NCBI RefSeq assembly: GCF_938074695.1
Contig: NZ_CALJEM010000020.1
Location: forward strand, 62,001-126,000
DNA from: an uncultured Thermosynechococcus sp.
GTDB taxonomy: Bacteria; Cyanobacteriota; Cyanobacteriia; Thermosynechococcales; Thermosynechococcaceae
Direction: 5' to 3'
DNA: 64,000 nucleotides
A program made the position numbers and the translations under genes. Positions 40,585 through 50,412 of this stretch are shown here, piece by piece. Under the pieces are notes generated by a model. It did not search any database. It had not been told where the DNA came from and worked only from the letters and a program-made list of their open reading frames with translations. Numbering within the stretch: the stretch's first letter is position 1; every line of letters begins with the position of its first letter.

Positions 40585-41088
40585 CTAGCGAACACAATTG
40601 GCCCAGCAATGCTCGGCGATCGCCTCTCCATCGAGGATATAGAAGATTCCTTCCTCCAGACGACAACAGCCCTTTACATAGGGAACCAGCGCTGCACTCA
40701 TTGTACCCACAGGCGATTGAATCAAACTCTCAGAAAGACGAGCAACACCGCCCACTTGGGAGAGCGCCAGTGCCAAGTGTCCCTTTGAGGTTTGCAGTAC
40801 AACAATCGTGAGGAGTGAACTTTCCTGCAGCGGATCGAGATTCAGCAAAAGGGCTAAGTCAAACACCCAAACAACCCGGTTGCGAAAGTTCAGTAGTCCC
40901 ATGACCACCGCAGGCATATTGGGAATCACCGTCAGCTGTTGCGGCGAAATCACTAACACCTGCCGAATCTCCCCCATTGGCAGCAGAGCCGTCAATTCTC
41001 GGTGAAGGATCAAGCGCAGGTAGGGGACATTTTGCCGCTGATCTTGTCTGCGCTCACTCTCTTGCCAAAGTCCTGCTTCTGCCATCAT
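40585..41088 (-). CDS. pixI: CheW-like coupling protein PixI
   Basis: This 167-residue CheW-fold protein should connect PixJ to the PixL kinase. The N-terminal strand is LRLILHRELTALLPMGEIRQ, the middle NMPAVVMGLLNFRNRVVWVFDL is typical of CheW, and the C-terminal GCCRLEEGIFYILDGEAI completes the second subdomain. It overlaps the pixH stop by 4 bases and ends 33 bases before the pixJ start. Identity rests on gene order in the pix/tax clusters of other cyanobacteria. Confidence 0.88.
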   Translation of the reverse strand: MMAEAGLWQESERRQDQRQNVPYLRLILHRELTALLPMGEIRQVLVISPQQLTVIPNMPAVVMGLLNFRNRVVWVFDLALLLNLDPLQESSLLTIVVLQTSKGHLALALSQVGGVARLSESLIQSPVGTMSAALVPYVKGCCRLEEGIFYILDGEAIAEHCWANCVR

Positions 41089-41450
41089 GAGATCACCACC
41101 GACTTCACGGCTCGTAGCAAATCTTCACGATTAAAGGGCTTGGTGACATAGGCATCTGCTCCTTGTTTCATTGCCCACAGGCGGTCTAATTCTTGGTTTT
41201 TAGAGCTACAGACCACGACCGGTAGTTTTTCCGTTTCCGGATTTTTCTTGAGCGCACGGCACAGTTCAAAGCCACTCATCTCCGGCATTACCACATCGGT
41301 AACCACCACATCGGGTTTGTGTTGGCTGACCTTTTCCAGCGCTTCCTTTGCCCCCAGTGCCTCAATGACCGTGTAGCCGGCTTCCTTGAGGAATGAACTG
41401 ATGAGAGTCATTTCCGAGGGCACATCTTCCACAACTAAAACCTTCGTCAT
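41085..41450 (-). CDS. pixH: CheY-like response regulator PixH
   Basis: This stand-alone 121-residue receiver domain has the acidic pocket LVVEDVP, the phosphoacceptor Asp in VVVTDVVMPEMSG, a Ser in VVVCSSKN and the conserved Lys in VTKPFNRED. It has no output domain and probably acts as a diffusible signal or phosphate sink, like CheY/PilH. It lies between pixG (61-base gap) and pixI (4-base overlap). Confidence 0.9.
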   Translation of the reverse strand: MTKVLVVEDVPSEMTLISSFLKEAGYTVIEALGAKEALEKVSQHKPDVVVTDVVMPEMSGFELCRALKKNPETEKLPVVVCSSKNQELDRLWAMKQGADAYVTKPFNREDLLRAVKSVVIS

Positions 41451-41511
41451 CTCTTCTCCTCGACTTCCGCCCTATTCAGGTTGGTGCGCGCAAATGCCAA
41501 TATACTGCGTC

Positions 41512-42747
41512 CTAGCTCAAATAGCGAAAGACCATTTTGAGCAGCGCCTCTTGGGTAAACGGTTTCGTCATGTAGTCCGTCGCCCCCACAAGGCGTGCTC
41601 TATCGCGATCAATGAGTCCTGTGTTACCCGTCACCATAATGATGGGTACTGACTTAAAGCGTTCATGGTTGCGAATAACTTTACAAAACTTATAACCGTC
41701 AATATTGGGCATCCCCACATCCAGCAGGATGAGATCTGGGTTGAGACGCATCACCTCCATGAGGGCTTTCACAGAATCATTGAGGGCAATCACTTCAAAG
41801 GCATCATCCGCCAAAAACCGCTTAATTTCATTGAGCATGGCCGGACTGTCATCAATACAGACAATCCGATAGGTGCGGTTGGGCACTTTGGAAGTGAAGA
41901 AGCCACTGCCTAAATCACCACTTTCCTCTGCCACTGCGGGCGCAGTTTCCTGCCACAAACTGGTATCAAAACTGGGCAGCAAATCAAAGGGGTGTTGCGG
42001 CTCCCGAACGACTACGGCTCCCTTCTCAATTAACGGCAAAAGGCTACGCACCAAGGTAATTTCATTTTGGTTGAGAAGCACTGCCAAATGGCGAAAGCTA
42101 AAACCCCGTAGCATAGACCCCAGGCGTTGCTGCTGTTCTGGGGTTAAATTGAGTTGAGCACTCCTAAAGAAGTACGGGCGCTGGAAAGGAGAAACAATTT
42201 TGTGGCCAAGGCTCAGCCATTGCTGAATTTGCGACTTACACTGCTGAATGAGTCGGCTGGGGTCAAAGCGATTGACAATCGGCACCTCCACATAAGGCAC
42301 TAACTGGTGATGACCACTTTTGAGATATAAAAACGACTCTAGGACTTCAACGATCAGCCCCTCCACCAACTGGCTAAACTGCTCTGGGGTAATGATGTGC
42401 TGAGTAAGCAACCAGCACAGACTCTCATACTCATAGATGGGGGTTGGGGTATTGGCCTGTTCCCATCGCTGTTGTACTTGGACACGCAACTCGCGATTGA
42501 GGCTAGGAACCGTATAGCTCAGTTGCCGAAGATGGCGCTCAAAGCGATCGCCCGGCTCAATCGTGTGGGTAGCATAAATCAACTTCCCCTGAGCAAAGTA
42601 GAGGAACCACTGTTGCTGTTGAACACTAACCTTGAAACACCCTGTCCCTCTCGAAGTGCTAAGTTGCTGAAGCAATGACTCAGGGTGAAGTGTTTCTACC
42701 AATTGCGGTGTTCCCCCGGCACTGAAACCGCGATCTGATGTCATCAT
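41512..42747 (-). CDS. pixG: PatA-like response regulator PixG
   Basis: This 411-residue protein has an N-terminal PATAN domain (about 1-270, with QQWFLYFAQGKLIYATHTIE and a RPYFFRSAQLNLTPEQQQ helix). A C-terminal receiver follows (about 295-411) with phosphoacceptor Asp in LILLDVGMPNIDGY and the YMTKPFTQE lysine. PixG/PatA proteins act with PixH as outputs of phototaxis kinases, probably on the type IV pilus. The ATG at 42747 has a GGAGG ribosome site 5 bases upstream; a longer frame from TTG 42759 would overlap that site. It is the first gene of the pix operon. Confidence 0.9.
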   Translation of the reverse strand: MMTSDRGFSAGGTPQLVETLHPESLLQQLSTSRGTGCFKVSVQQQQWFLYFAQGKLIYATHTIEPGDRFERHLRQLSYTVPSLNRELRVQVQQRWEQANTPTPIYEYESLCWLLTQHIITPEQFSQLVEGLIVEVLESFLYLKSGHHQLVPYVEVPIVNRFDPSRLIQQCKSQIQQWLSLGHKIVSPFQRPYFFRSAQLNLTPEQQQRLGSMLRGFSFRHLAVLLNQNEITLVRSLLPLIEKGAVVVREPQHPFDLLPSFDTSLWQETAPAVAEESGDLGSGFFTSKVPNRTYRIVCIDDSPAMLNEIKRFLADDAFEVIALNDSVKALMEVMRLNPDLILLDVGMPNIDGYKFCKVIRNHERFKSVPIIMVTGNTGLIDRDRARLVGATDYMTKPFTQEALLKMVFRYLS

Positions 42748-42949
42748 ATCAACCTCCAAGCCGCTACCCCCCCCGAAGCCTCGTGAAACTCCAGCAGCAG
42801 CTAGTAATTTTGACAGTCACTAGTTGAGTTCTTGATCGACCCTTAAGTGAGATGTGCTTAAGAATACCATGTACTCATTAATATCAGCGAAAAGATGAAA
42901 GAAAACTTCAGAGAAGTTAATGACTTTTACAAAGAATAGTAAAGTCCAT

Positions 42950-42978
42950 AAAAAATCCCCCTCCACTGGGGAGAGGGA
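42950..42978 (-). terminator. Rho-independent terminator of the porin gene
   Basis: On the minus strand a 9-bp stem (TCCCTCTCC with GGAGGGGGA, one G-T pair) and a CCAGT loop are followed by TTTTTT. It lies about 28 bases after the stop of the porin gene. The pix operon starts on the other side, reading away, so the signal should keep porin transcription from entering it. Confidence 0.85.
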
Positions 42979-43005
42979 CTCAAGATCGGGGTGAACTTAC
43001 TAACG

Positions 43006-44754
43006 CTAGAACGTAAACGTCGTACGAATCACGCCTTGGAGAATCGGCTGACCGGAGATTACACCACCCCCATTAGTATTATTGGGGTTGATGATTGCCG
43101 TAAAGATCGGCGTGATGCTGATGTTGTCACTGATGGGAAATTTGTAGAAGGCCTCTACGTTGACTTGATTAGCATTATTGATGAAGCCCAAATTGGGAGC
43201 ACTGTTAATGAACGGTGCTCCCGCAGCAACAGCTAGAACAGACCCCGGTACAAGCAGATCTTTGTAGCCAATACCGGCCATGAAATTGTAGGCCGTCATA
43301 CCAGCATCAGGTACACCAAGAACAGAGTAGGGAAGAGGTGACACACCCGGAAAGTAACCACCTGGAATACTGGCAACACCTGCTCGGCCAAAAATACCTA
43401 AGCGATCCAGATTCAGCTCAAAGTTAATCCCCGCTGCTCGAGCTTCAATGCCATAGGTTTTAGAATAGGTACCCTGCAGCCGAACAGCATAACTGTTTTT
43501 GCCACCACCAAACTTATTGGCATACTCTAGCTCTAGCGAGGTTTGGAAAGGATCACCGCCAAATCCACCCCCCGGACTTGGTGGAGCAATCCCTGCAGCT
43601 GCCCGATCTGCTTCGCCTGCAAGATAAAGGGCACGGACAGTAAAGGGGCCTTCCTTGGGGTTCCATTCAATGGCAGCGCCCGCCCCGCCCAAGTCTTTCA
43701 GGGCGTAGGGAACAATGAAGGGGTTATTGAGGAAAAAGTATGTACCAAAGTCACTGGCCTCATCGTTTGCCCAGCTATTCTTGTCAATAATATCACTGGG
43801 GTAAAACAGAGACCCTGCGGTGACTGTAATATCTCGAGTAGGCTTGAAGCTGTAGGCCAAACGCTCCAGCTCAACTGTCGGTCCATAACCAGACCAAGCG
43901 TAATTACTAGGACTAAAGTAGGGAAGTGGCAAATCAGGGGGATTATGTAGAGTCGAGTCTGTCTGCAATCCTATCTCATAGGTGCTAATGGCATCACGAC
44001 CCCCATTGCCTGTAGAGAGGCTTGTTTGCAATAGGTCAGTGCCAGTGAAGCTGGTGTTTAGATTCAGAATCGCAGCAGCAATGACAGTGGGGTTTGTGTT
44101 AGCAGGAGCAATTCCAACAACAGGACTCACAGAAGGATTCGGACTGCTAGGACGGCCGCCATATTGCACGGACATCACCACTGTGCCTGTTAATTTTGTG
44201 GTTGTGGAGAACTGCTGGGCTTCCAGCTTGGCGGTGCGAGCTTCAAGCTTATCCACGCGACCGCGTAGGGTGGTGAGTTCAGCCTTAAACTCATCCATGA
44301 GCTTTTGCAAGGTTGCCAAGTCTTCCTTCGTGGCAAAGCGGTCACTAATGACATCCAAGCAGGCATTGAGGGCTGCTGCCATTTCATAACGGGTGGCGGC
44401 ACGGTTGCCCCGAAAGGTGCCATCGGGATAACCCGCAATGCAGCCGTATTTCTCAACCAGGGAGGCCAAGGCTTGGTAGGCCCAGTCAGTGGGGCGAACA
44501 TCAGAAAGCTGGGAGACAGAGGTCACTTGCCCCATGGATTCTTGGTTGGCCAAAAGCTGATTAACAGAGGTAATGATACTAGAAGCATCTGCAATGGTAT
44601 TGGCAGCAGGCGGTGCTTCAGAAACTTGGAGATGTTGTGGTTCAGCAGCAATCAGGTTTTCAAAGTTGGTAGGTTCATTGGCGGTAGCAATATTAGCCCC
44701 TACGACTACACCCAGTAGGCTCAAGCCACCCGCTAGCAGGTAAGTCTTTTTCAT
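43006..44754 (-). CDS. SLH-domain outer membrane porin (OprB family)
   Basis: This 582-residue porin has a signal peptide (MKKTYLLAGGLSLLGVVVGA), an SLH domain near residues 65-120 (LSDVRPTDWAYQALASLVEK, then GYPDGTFRGNRAATRYEMA), a coiled coil near 125-165 and a C-terminal beta barrel that ends in VIRTTFTF with a terminal Phe. This arrangement is the main porin type of cyanobacteria; the SLH domain binds peptidoglycan-linked polymer. Family members are described as iron, carbohydrate or general porins, and the substrate here is open. MKK at 44754 is the start because a GAGGAG site lies 7 bases upstream. Promoter and terminator are both visible. Confidence 0.93.
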   Translation of the reverse strand: MKKTYLLAGGLSLLGVVVGANIATANEPTNFENLIAAEPQHLQVSEAPPAANTIADASSIITSVNQLLANQESMGQVTSVSQLSDVRPTDWAYQALASLVEKYGCIAGYPDGTFRGNRAATRYEMAAALNACLDVISDRFATKEDLATLQKLMDEFKAELTTLRGRVDKLEARTAKLEAQQFSTTTKLTGTVVMSVQYGGRPSSPNPSVSPVVGIAPANTNPTVIAAAILNLNTSFTGTDLLQTSLSTGNGGRDAISTYEIGLQTDSTLHNPPDLPLPYFSPSNYAWSGYGPTVELERLAYSFKPTRDITVTAGSLFYPSDIIDKNSWANDEASDFGTYFFLNNPFIVPYALKDLGGAGAAIEWNPKEGPFTVRALYLAGEADRAAAGIAPPSPGGGFGGDPFQTSLELEYANKFGGGKNSYAVRLQGTYSKTYGIEARAAGINFELNLDRLGIFGRAGVASIPGGYFPGVSPLPYSVLGVPDAGMTAYNFMAGIGYKDLLVPGSVLAVAAGAPFINSAPNLGFINNANQVNVEAFYKFPISDNISITPIFTAIINPNNTNGGGVISGQPILQGVIRTTFTF

Positions 44755-44855
44755 CACGTTACTCCTCACTTACGAGAGCCTAGGCTAAGTAGGGCGATCA
44801 ACTCGTTCTACTCTTCACCTAGTATTCAGCTTAACAATACAGCTCAGTGTGTAGG

Positions 44856-44885
44856 AGTATAGCCATGTACCCCTTGGTTCGTCAA
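44856..44885 (-). promoter_or_regulatory. Promoter of the porin gene
   Basis: TTGACG (minus strand, plus coordinates 44880-44885) and TATACT (44856-44861) are 18 bases apart, a strong consensus match. Transcription should start near 44849, leaving a 5' leader of about 95 bases before the ribosome site. The long leader could host small-RNA or other control. Confidence 0.75.
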
Positions 44886-45049
44886 ACATTTTGTTTCGAT
44901 TTGTTGACGCTTAAAATGGCTAGACTGCCTCACTGACAGAGTAGGAACTGTGCCCAAGGAGCCTTTCTGAGAGAGGGCGTGGAAAGCAAGGAGGCATCGT
45001 CTAGTCGCTAGAATGGAGAGTACGGCCGCAATCCATAACTTTAGATGCA

Positions 45050-45796
45050 ATGACCTCTCTGCTTGAAGAAAAACTGCGGGCAGCGTTTCCCCCAGAACAG
45101 GCACATTTGCTGGCGGAAGTCATCCATGAAGCCTACAACGACTTGGTGAAAGCCAGAGACTTCAGCGAGCTGAAGTCCATCGTTGGTGAACTGGCTCAAG
45201 CCCAAAAGCGCACCGAAGAACGGGTTGACCGACTAGCCCTTGCTGTCGAAGAACTCGCTCAAGCCCAGAAACGCACCGAAGAACGAGTTGACCGACTAGC
45301 CCTTGCTGTCGAAGAACTCGCTCAAGCCCAGAAACGCACCGAAGAACGAGTTGACCAACTGGCTGCGGCGCAGGAGCGGACCGAACGCGCTGTGAGGCAA
45401 CTGGCTCGCCAAGTGGGCGGACTCAGTGAAGCCCTTGGTGGCTCCCTCGAAGACCTCGCTTTGGAAGTGGTGCCCGAGATCCTTGAGTATCGCTGGGGCA
45501 TGGAAATCGAATTCTGTGAGCGGGATACACTGCCCCTCCGCAACGGAGAGTATGAGTTTGACTTAGTGATTCGTGGTCAAGTCGAGAGACGACCAGTACT
45601 GGTACTCGGCGAAGTCAAAAGCAACATCACCGAATCAGAGGTGGAGCGATTTTTGAATCTGGTGGCTCAAGTAACAGCGACTGAGGAAATTCGCCCTCTG
45701 TTTTTTGGCTATCGCGTTGAACGAGCTGCCAAGGAGTTGATTCGTGAGCGGGGAGCCGTGATGGTCACCACAAGGGGCAAATACTTTCCTGAGTGA
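45050..45796 (+). CDS. Heptad-repeat protein with PD-(D/E)XK nuclease-like domain, copy 1
   Basis: This 248-residue protein has three parts. An N-terminal helical segment (1-45) precedes a coiled coil built of near-identical 21-residue units ([20 protein letters not shown] pattern, 46-108). A C-terminal domain (about 120-248) keeps the PD-(D/E)XK-like residues Asp171 in EYEFDLVI and Glu188/Lys190 in LGEVKSN. This family is common in cyanobacteria and usually called DUF3782-like; no reaction is proven. A close paralog follows at 45929-46696, with similar upstream sequence. A nuclease function is inferred from the motif only. Confidence 0.82.
   Translation: MTSLLEEKLRAAFPPEQAHLLAEVIHEAYNDLVKARDFSELKSIVGELAQAQKRTEERVDRLALAVEELAQAQKRTEERVDRLALAVEELAQAQKRTEERVDQLAAAQERTERAVRQLARQVGGLSEALGGSLEDLALEVVPEILEYRWGMEIEFCERDTLPLRNGEYEFDLVIRGQVERRPVLVLGEVKSNITESEVERFLNLVAQVTATEEIRPLFFGYRVERAAKELIRERGAVMVTTRGKYFPE
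45185..45373 (+). repeat. Three 63-base tandem repeats inside copy 1
   Basis: Units of 63 bases (21 codons, three heptads) lie at 45185-45247, 45248-45310 and 45311-45373. The second and third are identical over most of their length, which suggests recent slippage or recombination. Each encodes one coiled-coil module, so copy number can change without breaking the frame. Confidence 0.85.
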
Positions 45797-45928
45797 ATAG
45801 GGTATCCATGAGGCTTCTGAGGTTGGAGGAGCTTTCCTGAGAAAATCTGTGAAAACCAAGGAGGCATTGTTTAGTCGTTAGAATGTAGAGTACAGCCGCA
45901 ATTCACCACTCTAAACGTTCTAAACGTA

Positions 45929-46696
45929 ATGACCTCTGTCCTCGAAGAAAAACTGCGGGCGGCGTTTCCTCCCGAACAAGCGCACCTATTGGCGGAAGTG
46001 ATCCGCGAGGCCTATGATGATTTGGTCAAGGCCAAGGACTTCAACGAGCTAAAGTCAATTGTGGCGGATTTGGCTCAAGCTCAGAAGCGCACCGAAGAAC
46101 GAGTAGATCAACTGACGGTGACCGTTGCAGAACTAGCTGAGGCTCAGAAGCGCACCGAAGAACGAGTCGCAGAACTTGCCCAAGCCCAAAAACGCACTGA
46201 AGAACGAGTCGAAGAACTGGCGGCAGCACAAAAGCGCACCGAAGAACGAGTAGATCAACTGGCCGCGGCGCAAGAGCGCACAGAACGAGCGGTGAGACAA
46301 CTCGCACGCCAAGTGGGCGGCCTCAGTGAAGCCTTGGGTGGGTCGCTGGAAGACCTTGCGCTGGAAGTGGTACCCGAAATTCTAGAGTATCGCTGGGGCA
46401 TGGAAATTGAATTTTGTGACCGAGACACCCTACCTCTGCGCAATGGAGAGTATGAATTTGATTTAGTCATCCGTGGCCAAATTCATGGAGAGCCACTTCT
46501 GGTGCTGGGGGAAGTCAAAAGCAATATCACCGAATCAGAGGTGGAGCGGTTTTTGAATCTGGTGGCTCAAGTGACAGCAACTGAGGAAATTCACCCCTTG
46601 TTTTTTGGCTATCGCGTTGAGCGTGCAGCCAAGGAGTTGATTCGTGAGCGGGGAGCCGTGATGGTGACTACAAGGGGTAAGTACTTCCCTGAGTGA
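45929..46696 (+). CDS. Heptad-repeat protein with PD-(D/E)XK nuclease-like domain, copy 2
   Basis: This 255-residue paralog of the gene just upstream has the same three-part plan. The ends are nearly identical ([20 protein letters not shown] at the N-terminus, [14 protein letters not shown] at the C-terminus). Probable catalytic positions are Asp178, Glu195 and Lys197. The coiled coil has one 21-residue unit followed by 14-residue units with the same QKRTEERV core. About 95 bases upstream of the ATG also match the region upstream of copy 1, so the duplication included the promoter area (a TAGAAT -10-like box is conserved). Function is unknown. Confidence 0.82.
   Translation: MTSVLEEKLRAAFPPEQAHLLAEVIREAYDDLVKAKDFNELKSIVADLAQAQKRTEERVDQLTVTVAELAEAQKRTEERVAELAQAQKRTEERVEELAAAQKRTEERVDQLAAAQERTERAVRQLARQVGGLSEALGGSLEDLALEVVPEILEYRWGMEIEFCDRDTLPLRNGEYEFDLVIRGQIHGEPLLVLGEVKSNITESEVERFLNLVAQVTATEEIHPLFFGYRVERAAKELIRERGAVMVTTRGKYFPE
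46067..46294 (+). repeat. Heptad-module tandem repeats inside copy 2
   Basis: One 63-base and several 42-base units encode the QKRTEERV module. The mix of 21- and 14-residue periods, both multiples of seven, keeps the coiled-coil register. The units are more diverged in DNA than those of copy 1. Confidence 0.75.
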
Positions 46697-46735
46697 GCCG
46701 TCAACTGAGCGGTAGGAACGAGAAACTAGCAGTGC

Positions 46736-47626
46736 CTATCCCGCTTTTTGGGTTGGGGCAACGTCTGCGGCATGGTAGGAACTGCGTACAAGAGGACCTG
46801 AACGCACATGGGAAAATCCAAGTTCCTGTGCAATATTGCCCAAGGTGTTAAATTCTTCGGGAGTCCAATACTTCACCACCGGCAAGTGATTCAAGGAGGG
46901 GGGCAAATATTGTCCCAAAGTCAGGCGATCGCACCCTACCGCTCGTAAATCTTTTAAGGTTTCAATCACTTCTGCCTCGGTTTCCCCTAAGCCCAGCATG
47001 AGTCCCGATTTAGTGGGAATATCGGGGTTAAGTTCTTTAACGGTTGCCAAAACCCGCAGTGAACTCTCATAGGTGGCACCCCGTCGCACAGGGCCTTGAA
47101 GGCGGCGCACAGTTTCAAGGTTGTGGTTGTAGCAGGCCGGTTGTGCGGCCACAATTTGGGCAATGCAGTCCCGTTGGGACAGCCGACCCCGATCCATGCG
47201 AAAGTCAGGGGTAAGAACCTCAATTTCGGTGCCAGGGCAGCGGTGGCGAATCGCCTCCATGGTAGCGACAAATTGACCTGCGCCCTGATCGGGTAAGTCA
47301 TCCCGTGCCACAGAGGTTAACACCACATAGCGCAATCCCAAGGCAGCCACAGCAGCAGCAATTTTTGCAGGTTCTTCCGGATCAACCGCAGCCGGCGCAC
47401 GCCCCTTCTCCACTTGACAGAAGGCACAGGCACGGGTGCAGGTAGCACCCAAAAGTAAAAAGGTGGCGGTTTTTTGGGCATAGCATTCACCGCGATTCGG
47501 ACAGCGCCCCTCTTCACAGATGGTGTGAATGCCATAGTGGCGCACGAGGCGTTGAACCGTAGAGAGTTCACTGGCTTTGCCAAGGGGTTTGCGCAGCCAC
47601 AGTGGCAAGGGGTGGGAGATAGTCAT
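46736..47626 (-). CDS. lipA: Lipoyl synthase
   Basis: This radical SAM enzyme inserts two sulfur atoms into the octanoyl group of lipoyl-dependent enzymes. Both Fe-S cluster motifs are visible: the auxiliary [12 protein letters not shown] near residue 37 and the radical [11 protein letters not shown] near residue 63. The C-terminal [10 protein letters not shown] contains the RSS serine that ligates the auxiliary cluster. Its 296 residues match the family. The ATG at 47626 lies 172 bases from the divergent por gene. Cyanobacteria often have two lipoyl synthases; only this one is in the window. Confidence 0.95.
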   Translation of the reverse strand: MTISHPLPLWLRKPLGKASELSTVQRLVRHYGIHTICEEGRCPNRGECYAQKTATFLLLGATCTRACAFCQVEKGRAPAAVDPEEPAKIAAAVAALGLRYVVLTSVARDDLPDQGAGQFVATMEAIRHRCPGTEIEVLTPDFRMDRGRLSQRDCIAQIVAAQPACYNHNLETVRRLQGPVRRGATYESSLRVLATVKELNPDIPTKSGLMLGLGETEAEVIETLKDLRAVGCDRLTLGQYLPPSLNHLPVVKYWTPEEFNTLGNIAQELGFSHVRSGPLVRSSYHAADVAPTQKAG

Positions 47627-47768
47627 AGAGTTGGGTTAATCCTGAAAATAGGGGAGAAACAAACTAGATACAAAACTTGATTAACTATCGAGTCTATTTA
47701 TTAAGTCACTGTAAAGGATCGCGGGGGGTGCAGCTAGGGGGCGATCGCTTCTATGGCAGGATCAGTAG

Positions 47769-48767
<999 letters not shown>

Positions 48768-48846
48768 AAGTTAATACCTTCTTCCATTCCTCTGGCTGAC
48801 CTTGCCGCTATGGTGGAAGTGATCCTTGCCATTGCAGGACGGATGT

Positions 48847-50289
48847 ATGTCACAGCAAGATTTTGGCGTTATTGGCCTTGCCGTCATGGGGGAAAACCTT
48901 GCCCTCAACGTGGAGCGAAATGGATTCTCAGTGGCGGTTTACAATCGCACCCCCAGCCGCACCGAGGCTTTCATGGCTGAACGCGCCGCAGGCCGCCGCT
49001 TTAAGGCCACCTATAGTCTGGAGGAATTCGTTGCCTCCCTGTCGCGTCCCCGCCGCATTTTGGCGATGGTCAAAGCCGGCAAACCCGTAGATGATCTCAT
49101 CCAGCAACTGAAGCCACTCCTTGAACCCGGCGACATCCTCATTGATGGCGGCAACTCTCTCTATACGGATACCGAACGCCGCGTTGCGGAAATGGAGGCG
49201 GCAGGACTGTGTTTCTTTGGGATGGGGGTCAGCGGTGGTGAAGCAGGTGCCCTCAATGGTCCCAGTCTTATGCCCGGCGGTAGTCGTGAGGCCTACCAAG
49301 CCCTTGAACCCATCCTGACCAAAATTGCCGCCCAAGGGGATGATGGGCCTTGTGTTACCTACATTGGACCGGGGGGGTCAGGTCACTTTGTCAAGATGGT
49401 GCACAACGGCATTGAGTATGGCGATATGCAGCTCATTGCCGAAGCCTATGACCTACTGAAAAACCTCCTTGGCCTCAATCATCAGCAACTCCATGAGGTC
49501 TTCAAAAGTTGGAATGAAACCCCCGAACTCAACTCATTTTTGATTGAAATTACCAGCCAGATTTTCACTTATATTGATTCGGAAACCCATCTGCCCCTTG
49601 TGGAGGTGATTGTGGATGCCGCTGGTCAAAAGGGAACCGGTCGCTGGACGGTGGAAAGTGCCCTAGAAATGGGGGTGGCTATTCCAACCATTGCCGCTGC
49701 TGTAAATGCCCGCATTATGTCGTCAATCAAAGCCGAACGGATGGCGGCTGCCCAAGTCCTTTCCGGCCCTGCGGTGCACTTTGGCGGCAATACCGAAGAA
49801 TTCATCGGCAAAATTCGTGATGCCCTCTACTGCTCAAAAATCTGCTCCTATGCCCAAGGGATGGCTCTGATTGCCAAAGGCTCGCAGGAACTGTTTGACA
49901 ACCAACTCAACCTGAGCGAGATTGCCCGCATCTGGAAGGGGGGCTGTATTATTCGGGCTGGCTTCTTGGATAAGATCAAGCGGGCCTACAGCGAAAATCC
50001 CCAACTGGCCAATCTACTGCTGGCGCCCGAGTTTCGCCAAACAATCCTCGATAAGCAGGCGGCGTGGCGGGAGGTCTTGGTGGAGGCGACCCGTGCGGGG
50101 ATTGCCGTGCCGGCCTTTGGCGCATCGCTGGAGTACTTCGATAGCTATCGGCGCGATCGCCTGCCGCAAAATCTCACCCAAGCGCAGCGGGACTTCTTTG
50201 GGGCGCACACCTACGAGCGAATTGATAAACCCGGAACCTTCCATACCGAGTGGGTACCGATTCAGGAGGCAGGGAAAGCCTCCGTTTGA
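48847..50289 (+). CDS. gnd: 6-phosphogluconate dehydrogenase (decarboxylating)
   Basis: This is the third enzyme of the oxidative pentose phosphate pathway, making ribulose-5-phosphate, CO2 and NADPH, which matters at night. The NADP site begins FGVIGLAVMGENLALNVERN, the substrate loop is GVSGGEAGALNGPSLMPGG, and the catalytic Lys and Asn lie in SGHFVKMVHNGIEYGDMQ. The C-terminal tail is of the usual homodimer type. The ATG at 48847 (MSQQDFGVIG, 480 residues) is chosen; the open frame continues 7 codons upstream with no similarity. It is 79 bases downstream of por. Confidence 0.97.
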   Translation: MSQQDFGVIGLAVMGENLALNVERNGFSVAVYNRTPSRTEAFMAERAAGRRFKATYSLEEFVASLSRPRRILAMVKAGKPVDDLIQQLKPLLEPGDILIDGGNSLYTDTERRVAEMEAAGLCFFGMGVSGGEAGALNGPSLMPGGSREAYQALEPILTKIAAQGDDGPCVTYIGPGGSGHFVKMVHNGIEYGDMQLIAEAYDLLKNLLGLNHQQLHEVFKSWNETPELNSFLIEITSQIFTYIDSETHLPLVEVIVDAAGQKGTGRWTVESALEMGVAIPTIAAAVNARIMSSIKAERMAAAQVLSGPAVHFGGNTEEFIGKIRDALYCSKICSYAQGMALIAKGSQELFDNQLNLSEIARIWKGGCIIRAGFLDKIKRAYSENPQLANLLLAPEFRQTILDKQAAWREVLVEATRAGIAVPAFGASLEYFDSYRRDRLPQNLTQAQRDFFGAHTYERIDKPGTFHTEWVPIQEAGKASV

Positions 50290-50412
50290 GATGCAGGAAA
50301 TACGGTCGGGTGGGCAACTCTCCCAGGGAGCAATTCTTTAGCTTATCTTAAGAATTAGGCAAGTCAACCGCCTGCCTGCAATCATCCTGCACTTTGGGGA
50401 GGCCAAGAAGCC

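Noticed and set aside
45185-46294. Repeats as a CRISPR array
   Set aside because: They are in-frame coding heptads without unique spacers.
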